NCBI RefSeq assembly: GCF_030283205.1 | Contig: NZ_JASNWF010000012.1 | Coordinates: 248,001 to 312,000, forward strand | Direction: 5' to 3' | DNA: 64,000 nucleotides | Source: Actinomadura opuntiae | GTDB lineage: Bacteria > Actinomycetota > Actinomycetes > Streptosporangiales > Streptosporangiaceae | In this document: piece after piece, positions 21,760 to 28,805 of the stretch | Position numbering within the stretch: position 1 is the stretch's first letter | How the letters are laid out: the number at the start of each line of letters is the position of its first letter | Position numbers and translations under genes: made by a program | The notes under the pieces: generated by a model | Databases searched by the model: none | What the model was told of the DNA's origin: nothing | The model's input: only the letters and a program-made list of their open reading frames with translations

Positions 21760-22164
21760 ATGAACGACGGATCCGGCAGGGCGGACGCCGAGACCGACGT
21801 CCGGCGGCGCGTCCAGCGCGTCGGCACCGGCGCGAGCGGTGACCGCGGGACGCTCGGGGCGGACGACGTCCCGGACGCCGGCGGCGCCGAGAGCGACGTC
21901 GAGCGGCGCGTCCGGCACATGGGCACGGGCGGCGACGACCACGTCGGACGCGTTCCGCCGGACGCGGGCCCCGGCACCGCGGACGCCCGGGCGGACGTCC
22001 GGCGGCGCGTCGGGCACGTCGGGACGGGCGCGAGCGGGCACGGCGGGGACCTCCTGGGGCACGCGGTGCCCGGCACCGACGGGGCCAGGAAGGACGTCGA
22101 GCGGCGCGTCCGCCACATGGGCACGGGCGCCAGCGACAGCCGCGGCGACGCGACGAGGAGCTAA
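21760..22164 (+). CDS. Small protein made of four 33-residue tandem repeats
   Basis: A 134-residue hydrophilic protein of unknown function with no signal peptide, membrane helix or cysteine. Apart from a nine-residue start it consists of four tandem units with the core DV-R/E-RRV-x-R/H-V/M-GTG. The core Asp falls at residues 13, 46, 79 and 112, an exact 33-residue period. Units 1 and 3 read DVRRRV and units 2 and 4 DVERRVRHMGTG, so the gene probably arose by duplication of a 66-residue pair. GGGGGGAGCGGGAG before ATG 21760 and almost pure G/C third positions support this strand and frame. It follows the carboxylase by 106 bases. A mirror-image open frame exists on the other strand but lacks these supports. 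Confidence 0.75.
   Translation: MNDGSGRADAETDVRRRVQRVGTGASGDRGTLGADDVPDAGGAESDVERRVRHMGTGGDDHVGRVPPDAGPGTADARADVRRRVGHVGTGASGHGGDLLGHAVPGTDGARKDVERRVRHMGTGASDSRGDATRS
21787..22161 (+). repeat. Four tandem 99-bp units within the repeat protein gene
   Basis: Units start at 21787, 21886, 21985 and 22084; the last is cut at 26 codons. The GACGTC at each core starts at 21796, 21895, 21994 and 22093, exactly 99 bases apart. The ten or so codons around each core are strongly conserved while the 20-residue linkers (rich in Gly, Asp, Pro) vary in sequence but not in length. Confidence 0.9.
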
Positions 22165-22310
22165 GCCCGATCAGGGCGCGCGGGTAGGGCGTCCGCTCGC
22201 GCGCGGAAGGTGCGGCGGTAGGCGTCCGGAGGGACGCCGACCGAGCGGTTGAAGTGCCGGCGCAGCGTCGTGCCGGTGCCCATGCCCGCGCTGACCAGGA
22301 TGTTCACGAC
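22161..22310 (-). pseudogene. AraC-family regulator, C-terminal helix-turn-helix stump
   Basis: The reverse strand encodes the last part of an AraC/GlxA-type DNA-binding domain: SAGMGTGTTLRRHFNRSVGV followed by PPDAYRRTFRARADAL and a stop at 22161. This is the second helix-turn-helix of the family. Upstream of about 22310 the homology ends at once and no first helix or sensor domain exists, so it is a truncated remnant. It borders the intact oxidoreductase at 22340 and shares its stop region with the repeat protein gene. Its sequence is not close to the intact AraC gene at 42508. Confidence 0.7.
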
Positions 22311-22339
22311 GGATCGAAGCGGATCATGAGGCGGGAACC

Positions 22340-23371
22340 ATGCAGAAGGTCGCGGTGTTCGGCGCGTACGGGCACACCGGGCGTTTCGTGGTGGACGAGC
22401 TGCGGGAGCGCGGGTTCGTCCCGGTGCCGTCCGGCCGTGACACCGGCAAGTTGAAGGCCCTTGCGGCCGAGCTGGACCTGGAGCCACGTCCGGCCTCCAT
22501 CGACGACCCGGCCTCACTCGACCGGGCGCTCGCCGGCGCGGCGGCCGTGATCAACACCGCCGGGCCCTTCGCCGCGACGGCGGCGCCCGTCATCGAGGCG
22601 GCCCTGCGCGCCGGGATCCCGTACGTGGACGTGGCGGCGGAGATCGAGGCCAACGCCGACACGTTCGCGCATTTCGCGGACCGCGCCGGCGGATCGGTGA
22701 TCGTCCCGGCCATGGCGTTCTTCGGGGGCTTCGGCGACCTGCTGGCCACCGCGGCCCTGGACGGCCGGACGGAGGCCGACGAGGTGCACGTCGCCTACGG
22801 GCTGAGCGGCTGGCACCCCACCCGCGGGACGCGCGCCGCCGGCGCGGTCTCCCGCGGCCGCCGGGACGGGCGCCGCGTTCGCTACACCGGCGGGCGCCTG
22901 GAGTACCGCGATGACGAGCCGCCGACCCTCGAATGGCCCTTCCCCGCCCCGCTGGGCCCCCGCGCCGTCATCGGGGAGTACGCCATGGCCGACGTCGTCA
23001 CCGTCCCCAGCCACCTGTCCGTCCCCGAGGTCCGCACCTACATGACGGTCGAGGCGGCCAGGGACATGGCGAACCCGGACACCCCGCCCCCGGCCGCCGC
23101 CGACGAGCGCGGACGGTCCGAGCAGACCTTCATGGTCGACGTCCTCGTCCGCTCCGGCGGCACCGAGCGGCGCGCGGTGGCCAGGGGCCGCGACATCTAC
23201 GCCGTGACCGCGCCGCTCGCCGTCGAGGCGGTCGACCGCATCCTCACCGGCCGCACCAGGACGACCGGCGTCGCCTCCGCCGGCGAACTCTTCGACGCCC
23301 CCGCCTTCCTCCAAGCCCTGACCCCCCACATCACCGTCGACCTTCCGTACGGGCTGCTCGGCGCGCACTGA
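22340..23371 (+). CDS. Saccharopine dehydrogenase-like NAD(P)-binding oxidoreductase
   Basis: A 343-residue member of the saccharopine dehydrogenase/trans-acting enoyl reductase superfamily. The N-terminus is a Rossmann fold with VFGAYGHTGRFV (GxxGxxG, residues 5-16), then AVINTAGPFAATAAPVIEAAL, where the nucleotide-binding strand is followed by the conserved AGPF, and YVDVAAE. The C-terminal half is the family's substrate domain. Substrate is unknown. A second, diverged member lies at 43574. No strong ribosome site is visible before ATG 22340, only CGGGAACC. It sits between the AraC stump and the decayed gentisate genes, so it may be a survivor of a rearranged block. Confidence 0.85.
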   Translation: MQKVAVFGAYGHTGRFVVDELRERGFVPVPSGRDTGKLKALAAELDLEPRPASIDDPASLDRALAGAAAVINTAGPFAATAAPVIEAALRAGIPYVDVAAEIEANADTFAHFADRAGGSVIVPAMAFFGGFGDLLATAALDGRTEADEVHVAYGLSGWHPTRGTRAAGAVSRGRRDGRRVRYTGGRLEYRDDEPPTLEWPFPAPLGPRAVIGEYAMADVVTVPSHLSVPEVRTYMTVEAARDMANPDTPPPAAADERGRSEQTFMVDVLVRSGGTERRAVARGRDIYAVTAPLAVEAVDRILTGRTRTTGVASAGELFDAPAFLQALTPHITVDLPYGLLGAH

Positions 23372-23400
23372 TCGGCGGGACGCCGTCCGGTCGTCCGGGC

Positions 23401-23612
23401 TCAGCGTGTCAGGTCGCGCTCCAGTGCGTCGGCGACCGTGCGCAACGTGCCGACCAGCGCGGGCAGCCGCTCCTTCTCGTACCGCGCGCTCGGCATCGAC
23501 ACCGACAGACCGGCCACGACCTCGCCGTCCGGTGCGTGGACGGGGACGCCGATAGCGACGGCGCCCCGCTCGGACCGTCCCTGGTTGACCACGAATCCGT
23601 TGGTCTGATGCC
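23401..23612 (-). pseudogene. IclR-family regulator, C-terminal stump
   Basis: About 70 codons remain of the effector-binding domain of an IclR regulator: FVVNQGRSERGAVAIGVPV, then DGEVVAGLSVSMP and a helix ending ADALERDLTR. The helix-turn-helix and first half of the sensor domain are missing; homology stops near 23612, where gentisate dioxygenase sequence begins on the other strand. IclR regulators commonly lie divergent to gentisate/3-hydroxybenzoate genes, so this is probably the broken local regulator. Confidence 0.72.
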
Positions 23613-24266
23613 GCCTCATCCGCGCTCCAGCGCCGTCCCGCACCTGTGGAAGTGGGACCGGCCGGTCCGCCTCGCCGAGCAGGCGGGCCGGATCGTCCCG
23701 GTCGGCCGCGGCGGCGAGCGCCGCGCGATCGCGCTCGCCAACCCGGGGCTGGGCGCCGCCCGTTCGCCGCCCCGACGCTGTGGGCGGCGATCCAGTACCT
23801 CATGCCCGGCGAGGACGCGCCCGAGCACCGCCACACCCAGCACGCCTTCCGCTTCGTCGTCGAGGGCTCCGGGGTGTGGACGGTCGTCGGCGGCGACCCG
23901 GTGCCGATGAACCGGGGCGACTTCCTCCCGCAGGCCGGCTGGGTGCTCGGCGAGCACGTCGCCCGGCACCTCGCCGACGGCGGCTGGCCCGCCGTCCTCG
24001 CCGCCTACCAGGCCGTCCGGCCCGAGCACTGCCGCCGCGTCGTCACGACCTCGCGCGCCTGGGGCGAGCTGTGGCACCTCGACGGGCTCGCCCGGCGGCA
24101 GCGCAACGTCCTGCTGCGCGAGCGCGACACCTACGACTACGCGTTCGTGGACTGGCTCTACGGGCCGACCGCGCTGGACCCCGCCGACGAGCCCCCGATG
24201 TTCACGCCGATCCCTCTGTCGTCCGCGACCCCGGACACGCTCCCCTCCGCGGTCAGGCGGACGTGA
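23613..24266 (+). pseudogene. Chimeric remnant of gentisate 1,2-dioxygenase and an FAD-dependent 3-hydroxybenzoate-type monooxygenase
   Basis: The first part reads as the middle of gentisate dioxygenase: SAVPHLWKWDRP, GGERRAIALANPGLG, then, after loss of one base near 23753-23756, FAAPTLWAAIQYLMPGEDAP, EHRHTQHAFRFVVEGSG and MNRGDFLPQAGW. The N-terminus and the C-terminal cupin are absent. Immediately after that Trp the protein changes to the C-terminal tail of an FAD monooxygenase: WVLGEHVARHLADGGWP, AYQAVRPEHCRRVVTTSRAW, DTYDYAFVDWLYGP and a stop at 24266. The join is in frame at a Trp shared by both. So one deletion fused two pathway genes and a frameshift silenced the rest. Its last 14 bases overlap the pcaJ 3-prime end. 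Confidence 0.72.
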
Positions 24267-24885
24267 GGGGGACGGGGAGCCGGTCGCGCAGCTCGTCGAG
24301 CGTGATGCCGAACGTCTCGCGCACCGCCGCCCCGTCCGGGCCCACGTCGATGACGGCGACGTCGGTGTAGACGCGGCTGACGCAGCCGACGCCGGTCAGC
24401 GGGTAGGTGCACTCGGGCACCAGCTTCGACCGGCCCTCCTTGTCGAACAGCGTCATCATCACGAAGACCTGCTTGGCGCCGATGGCCAGGTCCATCGCGC
24501 CGCCGACGGCGGGGATCGCGCCGGGCGCGCCGGTGCTCCAGTTGGCGAGGTCGCCGGTGGCCGACACCTGGAACGCGCCCAGCACGCACACGTCGAGATG
24601 GCCGCCGCGCATCATGGCGAAGGAGTCGGCGTGGTGGAAGTACGACGCTCCGGGAAGCTCGGTCACCGGGACCTTGCCGGCGTTGGTGAGATCCGGGTCG
24701 ATCTCGTCGCCGGTCGCGGCGGGCCCCATGTTGAGCATGCCGTTCTCGGTGTGCAGCACGACGCCCGAGCCGTCCGGGAGGTGGTCGGCGACCTTGGTCG
24801 GACGGCCGATGCCGAGGTTGACGTAGGAGCCGGCCGGAATGTCGCGGGCGACGACCGCGGCGAGCTCGTCCGGGGTGAGGGACAT
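24253..24885 (-). CDS. pcaJ: 3-oxoadipate CoA-transferase subunit B
   Basis: The 210-residue beta subunit of a class I CoA-transferase. The catalytic Glu47 is in HTENGMLN, and GVGCVSRVYTDVAVIDV closes the domain as in known subunits. With the alpha subunit it would activate 3-oxoadipate using succinyl-CoA, the penultimate step of the beta-ketoadipate pathway; acetoacetate or another 3-oxoacid is possible, but the neighbouring thiolase and LysR gene favour 3-oxoadipate. AGGAGCG precedes ATG 24885, which lies one base after the upstream stop. It is last in the thiolase-alpha-beta operon. Confidence 0.88.
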   Translation of the reverse strand: MSLTPDELAAVVARDIPAGSYVNLGIGRPTKVADHLPDGSGVVLHTENGMLNMGPAATGDEIDPDLTNAGKVPVTELPGASYFHHADSFAMMRGGHLDVCVLGAFQVSATGDLANWSTGAPGAIPAVGGAMDLAIGAKQVFVMMTLFDKEGRSKLVPECTYPLTGVGCVSRVYTDVAVIDVGPDGAAVRETFGITLDELRDRLPVPLTSA

Positions 24886-24886
24886 G

Positions 24887-25582
24887 TCAGCGCGCTCCTT
24901 GGACGGTGTAGTGGCGTTCCTCGACCCGCACCACGCGGTCGACGAAGATGCCGGGCGTGACGACCGCCTCCGGGTCCAGGTCACCGGCGGGGACGACCCC
25001 GCCCACCTGCACGATCGTGGTGGTCGCGGCCGTGGCCATCACGGGACCGAAGTTGCGGGCGGTCTTGCGGTAGACGAGGTTGCCCATCGTGTCCGCGCGG
25101 TGCGCGCTGATCAGCGCCACGTCCCCCTTGATCGGGTACTCCAGCACGTGGACGCGGCAGTCGATCGTCCGGGTCTCCTTGCCCTCGGCCAGCGGCGTGC
25201 CGACGGCGGTCGGGCAGTAGAACGCGCCGATGCCCGCGCCGGCCGCGCGCATCCGCTCGGCGAGGTTGCCCTGCGGGACGACCTCCAGCTCGATCTTCCC
25301 GGCCCGGTAGAGCTCGTCGAAGACGTAGGAGTCGCTCTGCCGGGGGAACGAGCAGATCACCTTCCGGACGCGTCCGGCCTTGAGCAGCGCGGCCAGCCCG
25401 ACGTCCCCGTTGCCGGCGTTGTTGGACACGATGGTGAGGTCCTTCGCGCCCTGCCGGATCAGCCCGTCGACGAGGTCGAACGGCATGCCCGCGAAGCCGA
25501 AGCCGCCGACCAGAACGGTGCTGCCGTCCTCGATGCCGCGGACGGCCTCGTCGACGCTCTCGAAGATCTCCGCGCGGCTCAC
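24887..25582 (-). CDS. pcaI: 3-oxoadipate CoA-transferase subunit A
   Basis: The 231-residue alpha subunit. The glycine-rich CoA-binding segment GGFGFAGMP lies near residues 26-34, followed by LTIVSNNAGNGDVGLAALL and FPRQSDSYVF, characteristic of PcaI/ScoA-type proteins. It pairs with the following beta subunit; both are needed for activity. Its ATG overlaps the thiolase stop by four bases (25579-25582), so translation of the three enzymes is coupled. Confidence 0.9.
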   Translation of the reverse strand: MSRAEIFESVDEAVRGIEDGSTVLVGGFGFAGMPFDLVDGLIRQGAKDLTIVSNNAGNGDVGLAALLKAGRVRKVICSFPRQSDSYVFDELYRAGKIELEVVPQGNLAERMRAAGAGIGAFYCPTAVGTPLAEGKETRTIDCRVHVLEYPIKGDVALISAHRADTMGNLVYRKTARNFGPVMATAATTTIVQVGGVVPAGDLDPEAVVTPGIFVDRVVRVEERHYTVQGAR

Positions 25583-26775
25583 GCTCCCGCCCCCTTGTTC
25601 GTCGGGCTCGTGTTCTCCAGGACGACCGCCAGGCCCTGCCCGACGCCGATGCAGATGGCGGCGACGCCCCAGCGCTCACCGCGCTCGCGCAGCACCTTGG
25701 CCAGCGTGCCGAGGACGCGGGCGCCGCTGGCACCGAGCGGGTGGCCGATCGCGATCGCGCCGCCCTTGGTGTTGACGATCTCCGGATCGACTCCCCAGGC
25801 GTCGACGCAGACCAGCGACTGGACGGCGAAGGCCTCGTTCAGCTCGACAGCGCCCACCTGGTCCCAGCCGATCCCGGCCCGTGCGAGGGCGCGGTTGGCC
25901 GCCTCGACCGGGGCGTAGCCGAAGTCCTGCGGGTCGAGCGCGAAGGCGCCCCGTCCGGCGATGCGCGCGATCGGCTCCAGACCGATCCGGTCGGCGGCCT
26001 CGGCGGAGCCGAGCAGCAGGGCGGACGCGCCGTCGCTCAGCGGCGAGGCGTTGCCCGCGGTGATGGTGCCGTCCGCGCGGAAGCTCGGCTTGAGCCCGGA
26101 CAGCTTCTCCAGCGAGGTGTCGGCGCGGATGCCCTCGTCGCGCTTCAGCCCCTCGACCGGGACGACCAGGTCGTCGTAGAAGCCCTCGTCCCAGGCGGCG
26201 GCCGCGAGCCGGTGCGAGCGCAGGGCGAACGCGTCCTGCCGCTCCCGGCCGACGCCGTACCTCTCCTGGAGCAGCTCGTTGGCCTCGCCCAGGGAGACGG
26301 TCCACTCCTTGGGCATGCGCTTGTTCACCAGCCGCCAGCCGAGCGTGGTCGACACGGCGGTGAGGTCGCCGGCCGGGAAGCCCTTGGGCGGCTTCGGCAG
26401 CACCCACGGCGCCCGGGTCATCGACTCGACCCCGCCGGCCAGCACCACGCCGGCGTCGCCGGTCTCGATCGTCCGGGACCCGATCATCGCCGCGTCGAGG
26501 CTGGACCCGCACAGCCGGTTGACGGTCGTGCCGGGCACGCTCGTCGGCAGCCCGGCGAGCAGCGCGGCCATCCGGCCGACGTTGCGGTTCTCCTCGCCCG
26601 CGCCGTTCGCGTTGCCCCAGACGACCTCGCCGACCGCCGCGGGGTCCAGCCCGGGCGCCCGCTCCAGCAGCGCGGTGATCACGCCCGCCGCGAGGTCGTC
26701 GGGCCGGACGCCCGCCAGGGCGCCGTTGAACCGCCCGAACGGCGTCCGGACGGCCGAGTACAGGAAGGAGCTCAT
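25579..26775 (-). CDS. pcaF: 3-oxoadipyl-CoA thiolase
   Basis: A 398-residue thiolase expected to split 3-oxoadipyl-CoA into succinyl-CoA and acetyl-CoA. The nucleophile is Cys89 in NRLCGSSLDA, with His345 in AIGHPLGASGAR and Cys375 in AAICIGVGQG completing the active site. Length and the N-terminal SSFLYSAVRTPFGRFNGAL fit PcaF/PaaJ-type enzymes. As first gene of the operon it faces a LysR gene across a 71-base gap with a clear operator. General acetyl-CoA acetyltransferase activity cannot be excluded from sequence. Confidence 0.9.
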   Translation of the reverse strand: MSSFLYSAVRTPFGRFNGALAGVRPDDLAAGVITALLERAPGLDPAAVGEVVWGNANGAGEENRNVGRMAALLAGLPTSVPGTTVNRLCGSSLDAAMIGSRTIETGDAGVVLAGGVESMTRAPWVLPKPPKGFPAGDLTAVSTTLGWRLVNKRMPKEWTVSLGEANELLQERYGVGRERQDAFALRSHRLAAAAWDEGFYDDLVVPVEGLKRDEGIRADTSLEKLSGLKPSFRADGTITAGNASPLSDGASALLLGSAEAADRIGLEPIARIAGRGAFALDPQDFGYAPVEAANRALARAGIGWDQVGAVELNEAFAVQSLVCVDAWGVDPEIVNTKGGAIAIGHPLGASGARVLGTLAKVLRERGERWGVAAICIGVGQGLAVVLENTSPTNKGAGA

Positions 26776-26798
26776 GCCCCGAGGCTAGGTGACCTCCC

Positions 26799-26837
26799 TT
26801 GATACAGTGAAGTATCAATATTCGCTCCGATTGATAC
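26799..26837. promoter_or_regulatory. LysR-type operator with three TTGATAC half-sites
   Basis: TTGATAC-N6-GTATCAA (26799-26818) is a perfect inverted repeat, and a third TTGATAC lies at 26831-26837, 32 bases (about three helical turns) from the first. A dyad plus a further half-site is the classic LysR recognition/activation arrangement. It lies in the 71-base gap between pcaF and the divergent LysR gene and probably controls both. Confidence 0.8.
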
Positions 26838-26846
26838 GCGCTCCAT

Positions 26847-27767
26847 ATGGATCTACGTCAGCTGCGGTACTTCGTCGCCGTCGCCGAGGAACTCCACTTC
26901 GGCCGCGCCGCCGAGCGGCTCAGCATGGCCCAGCCGCCGCTGTCGCAGGCGATCCGCCGCCTGGAGGCCGACCTCGGCGTCGAACTGCTCCACCGCAGCA
27001 CGCGCCGGGTCGACCTCACCGACGCGGGCCGCGGCTACCTCGCGCGCGCCCGGAAGATCCTCGACGAGGTGGACGAGGCGGCGCACGAGGCCCGCCGGAT
27101 CGCGGCCGGCGCGGTCGGCCACCTCACGATCGGCTGCGTGGGCTCGGCGACCTACAGCCTGCTGCCCGCCCTCTCCCGGGGTCTGTCCCGCGAGCTGTCC
27201 GGTGTCGACTTCTCCTTCCGCGGCGAGATGCTGGTGCCCGATCAGGCCGCCGCGCTGCGCACCGGCGAGATCGACCTCGCGCTGCTGCGCCCCCCGATCG
27301 CCGACCTGTCCCTGACCGTCCTGCCGCTGCGCCGGGACCGGCTCGTCGTCGCCGTCCCCGCCGACCACCCCGTGGCCACCCTCCCGCGGGTGGGCATCAC
27401 CGACATCGCGGACGCCGACCTCATCGTGCACTCCGCGGACCGCCGCTCGGTGATGTACGACGTCGTGCTCGGGCTCTTCCGCGACGCCGGCGTCGAACCC
27501 CGGATCCGGCACGAGGTCGGCGAGACCTCCACGCTGGTCACCCTCGTCGCGGGCGGGCTCGGCGTGGCCGTCGTCCCCGAACCCGTCACGGCCCTGGCCC
27601 TCGACGGCGTCGCCTTCCGCCCGCTGGTGCGCCCCGCCGCGGGCGTCGACCTCGCGATCGCCCACCGGACCGACCGCACGGAACCCCACCTCGTCCGCGC
27701 CGTCTCCGTCGTCCAGCGGATCGTGCACGGCGCGCCGGCTGTGGACGGTGGACGAAAGCCCTGGTGA
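26847..27767 (+). CDS. LysR-family regulator of the pca genes
   Basis: A 306-residue LysR protein. The winged helix-turn-helix covers residues 1-60 (LRYFVAVAEELHFGRAAERL, then SMAQPPLSQAIRRLEADLG) and is followed by the linker helix and two-lobed ligand domain. Placement divergent to pcaFIJ and next to a TTGATAC dyad suggests it activates them in response to an intermediate such as beta-ketoadipate or muconate, as PcaQ and CatR do; the ligand itself is not readable. There is no ribosome site before ATG 26847, so translation may be leaderless. Its end overlaps the most upstream possible start of the next gene, but the preferred start there is 27802. Confidence 0.9.
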   Translation: MDLRQLRYFVAVAEELHFGRAAERLSMAQPPLSQAIRRLEADLGVELLHRSTRRVDLTDAGRGYLARARKILDEVDEAAHEARRIAAGAVGHLTIGCVGSATYSLLPALSRGLSRELSGVDFSFRGEMLVPDQAAALRTGEIDLALLRPPIADLSLTVLPLRRDRLVVAVPADHPVATLPRVGITDIADADLIVHSADRRSVMYDVVLGLFRDAGVEPRIRHEVGETSTLVTLVAGGLGVAVVPEPVTALALDGVAFRPLVRPAAGVDLAIAHRTDRTEPHLVRAVSVVQRIVHGAPAVDGGRKPW

Positions 27768-27801
27768 AGCCGTTAATGGACCGGCCGGACGAGGGTATTG
27801 G

Positions 27802-28755
27802 GTGAGCATGGGGGACGCGGCAGGCGAAGAGACCGGGCTCGGGGCGGACGAGGTGGCCCGCCGGCTGGGCGTGGCGGCCTCCACCCTGCACGCCTGGGAC
27901 CGCCGGCACGGCGTCGGCCCGACCGGCCGCGACCCCGCCGGGCAGCGCCGCTACACCTCCGCCGACCTCGCCCGGCTCGAGCGGATGCAGCGGCTGATCC
28001 TTGACGGGACGCCGCCCGCCGAGGCCGCGGGAGCCGCCCTGGACGCGCCGCCCGGCGAGCCCCCGGCGCCGCGCGGCCACGAGGCCGGAGCCGACGACAT
28101 CCCCCTGGACGCCCCGGCCGCCGAGCGCGACCCCGAACGAGCCGCGCAGATCAACGGGCTGGCACGCGCGGCGATGGCGCTGGACGAGCTCGCGATGACC
28201 GAGGCGGTGCGCTCCGCCCTGCGGCAGGAGGGCGTCGCGGAGGCGTGGGACCAGGTGCTGGTGCCGGTGCTGGTCGGGATCGGACGCAAGCACGCGGCCA
28301 CCGGCAAGTACGTGGAGGTGGAGCACCTGCTGTCGGCGGTGGTGTCGCGCTGCCTGGTCGCGGTGTCGCCGCCCGAGGCCGTGACCCCGGGCCGGCAGGG
28401 CCGCGGCCCCGTCCTGCTGGCGTGCGCCCCCGACGAGCAGCACAGCCTGCCGATCCTCGCGCTGTCCGCCGCGCTGGCGGAGTCCGGCGCCCCGAGGCTC
28501 ATGCTGGGGGCGCGCGTCCCGGCCTCGGCCCTCGCCGCGGCGATCCGCCGGGCTGCGGCGCACACGGTCTTCGTCTGGTCGCAGACCACCGAAACCGGCG
28601 ACCCGTCCTGGCTCGCCGACCTGCCCGCCCCGCGCCCTCCGCTGCGGGTGGTGGTCGGCGGCCCCGGCTGGGACCGCGAACGCCTCCCGCCCGAAACCTC
28701 CTTCGCCACGTCCATGTGCGAAGCACTCGCCACCCTGCAATCGGCCCAACACTGA
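27802..28755 (+). CDS. MerR-family regulator with B12-binding domain (CarH/LitR-like)
   Basis: A 317-residue protein. The MerR helix-turn-helix is GLGADEVARRLGVAASTLHA with HAWDRRHGVGP and QRRYTSADLARL. A linker leads to the four-helix cap and a Rossmann-type B12 domain. The lower axial ligand motif E-x-H is kept (DEQH, His214). In the cap motif W-x9-E-H of CarH, Glu174-His175 are kept (VEVEH) but the Trp that covers adenosylcobalamin is His164. Known relatives are light sensors that repress carotenoid or stress genes in the dark. No carotenoid genes are nearby. I prefer GTG 27802 (GAGGG six bases upstream) over ATG 27808. Confidence 0.8.
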   Translation: MSMGDAAGEETGLGADEVARRLGVAASTLHAWDRRHGVGPTGRDPAGQRRYTSADLARLERMQRLILDGTPPAEAAGAALDAPPGEPPAPRGHEAGADDIPLDAPAAERDPERAAQINGLARAAMALDELAMTEAVRSALRQEGVAEAWDQVLVPVLVGIGRKHAATGKYVEVEHLLSAVVSRCLVAVSPPEAVTPGRQGRGPVLLACAPDEQHSLPILALSAALAESGAPRLMLGARVPASALAAAIRRAAAHTVFVWSQTTETGDPSWLADLPAPRPPLRVVVGGPGWDRERLPPETSFATSMCEALATLQSAQH

Positions 28756-28805
28756 ACCGCTGGCGATCGGTCCGCCCGGGATCCTCCTGCCCCGGCGGAG
28801 TGGCC

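Noticed and set aside
21760..22164. Repeat protein as a graspetide (multi-core ATP-grasp peptide) precursor
   Set aside because: The neighbouring ATP-grasp domain is biotin carboxylase, not a peptide ligase; no other modification enzyme or protease is nearby and the repeats lack the usual Thr/Glu core pattern.
22161..22310. AraC stump as a recent duplicate of the AraC gene at 42508
   Set aside because: The second helix-turn-helix differs (SAGMGTGTTLRRHF versus GYTSEFAFAKAF), so they belong to different subfamilies.
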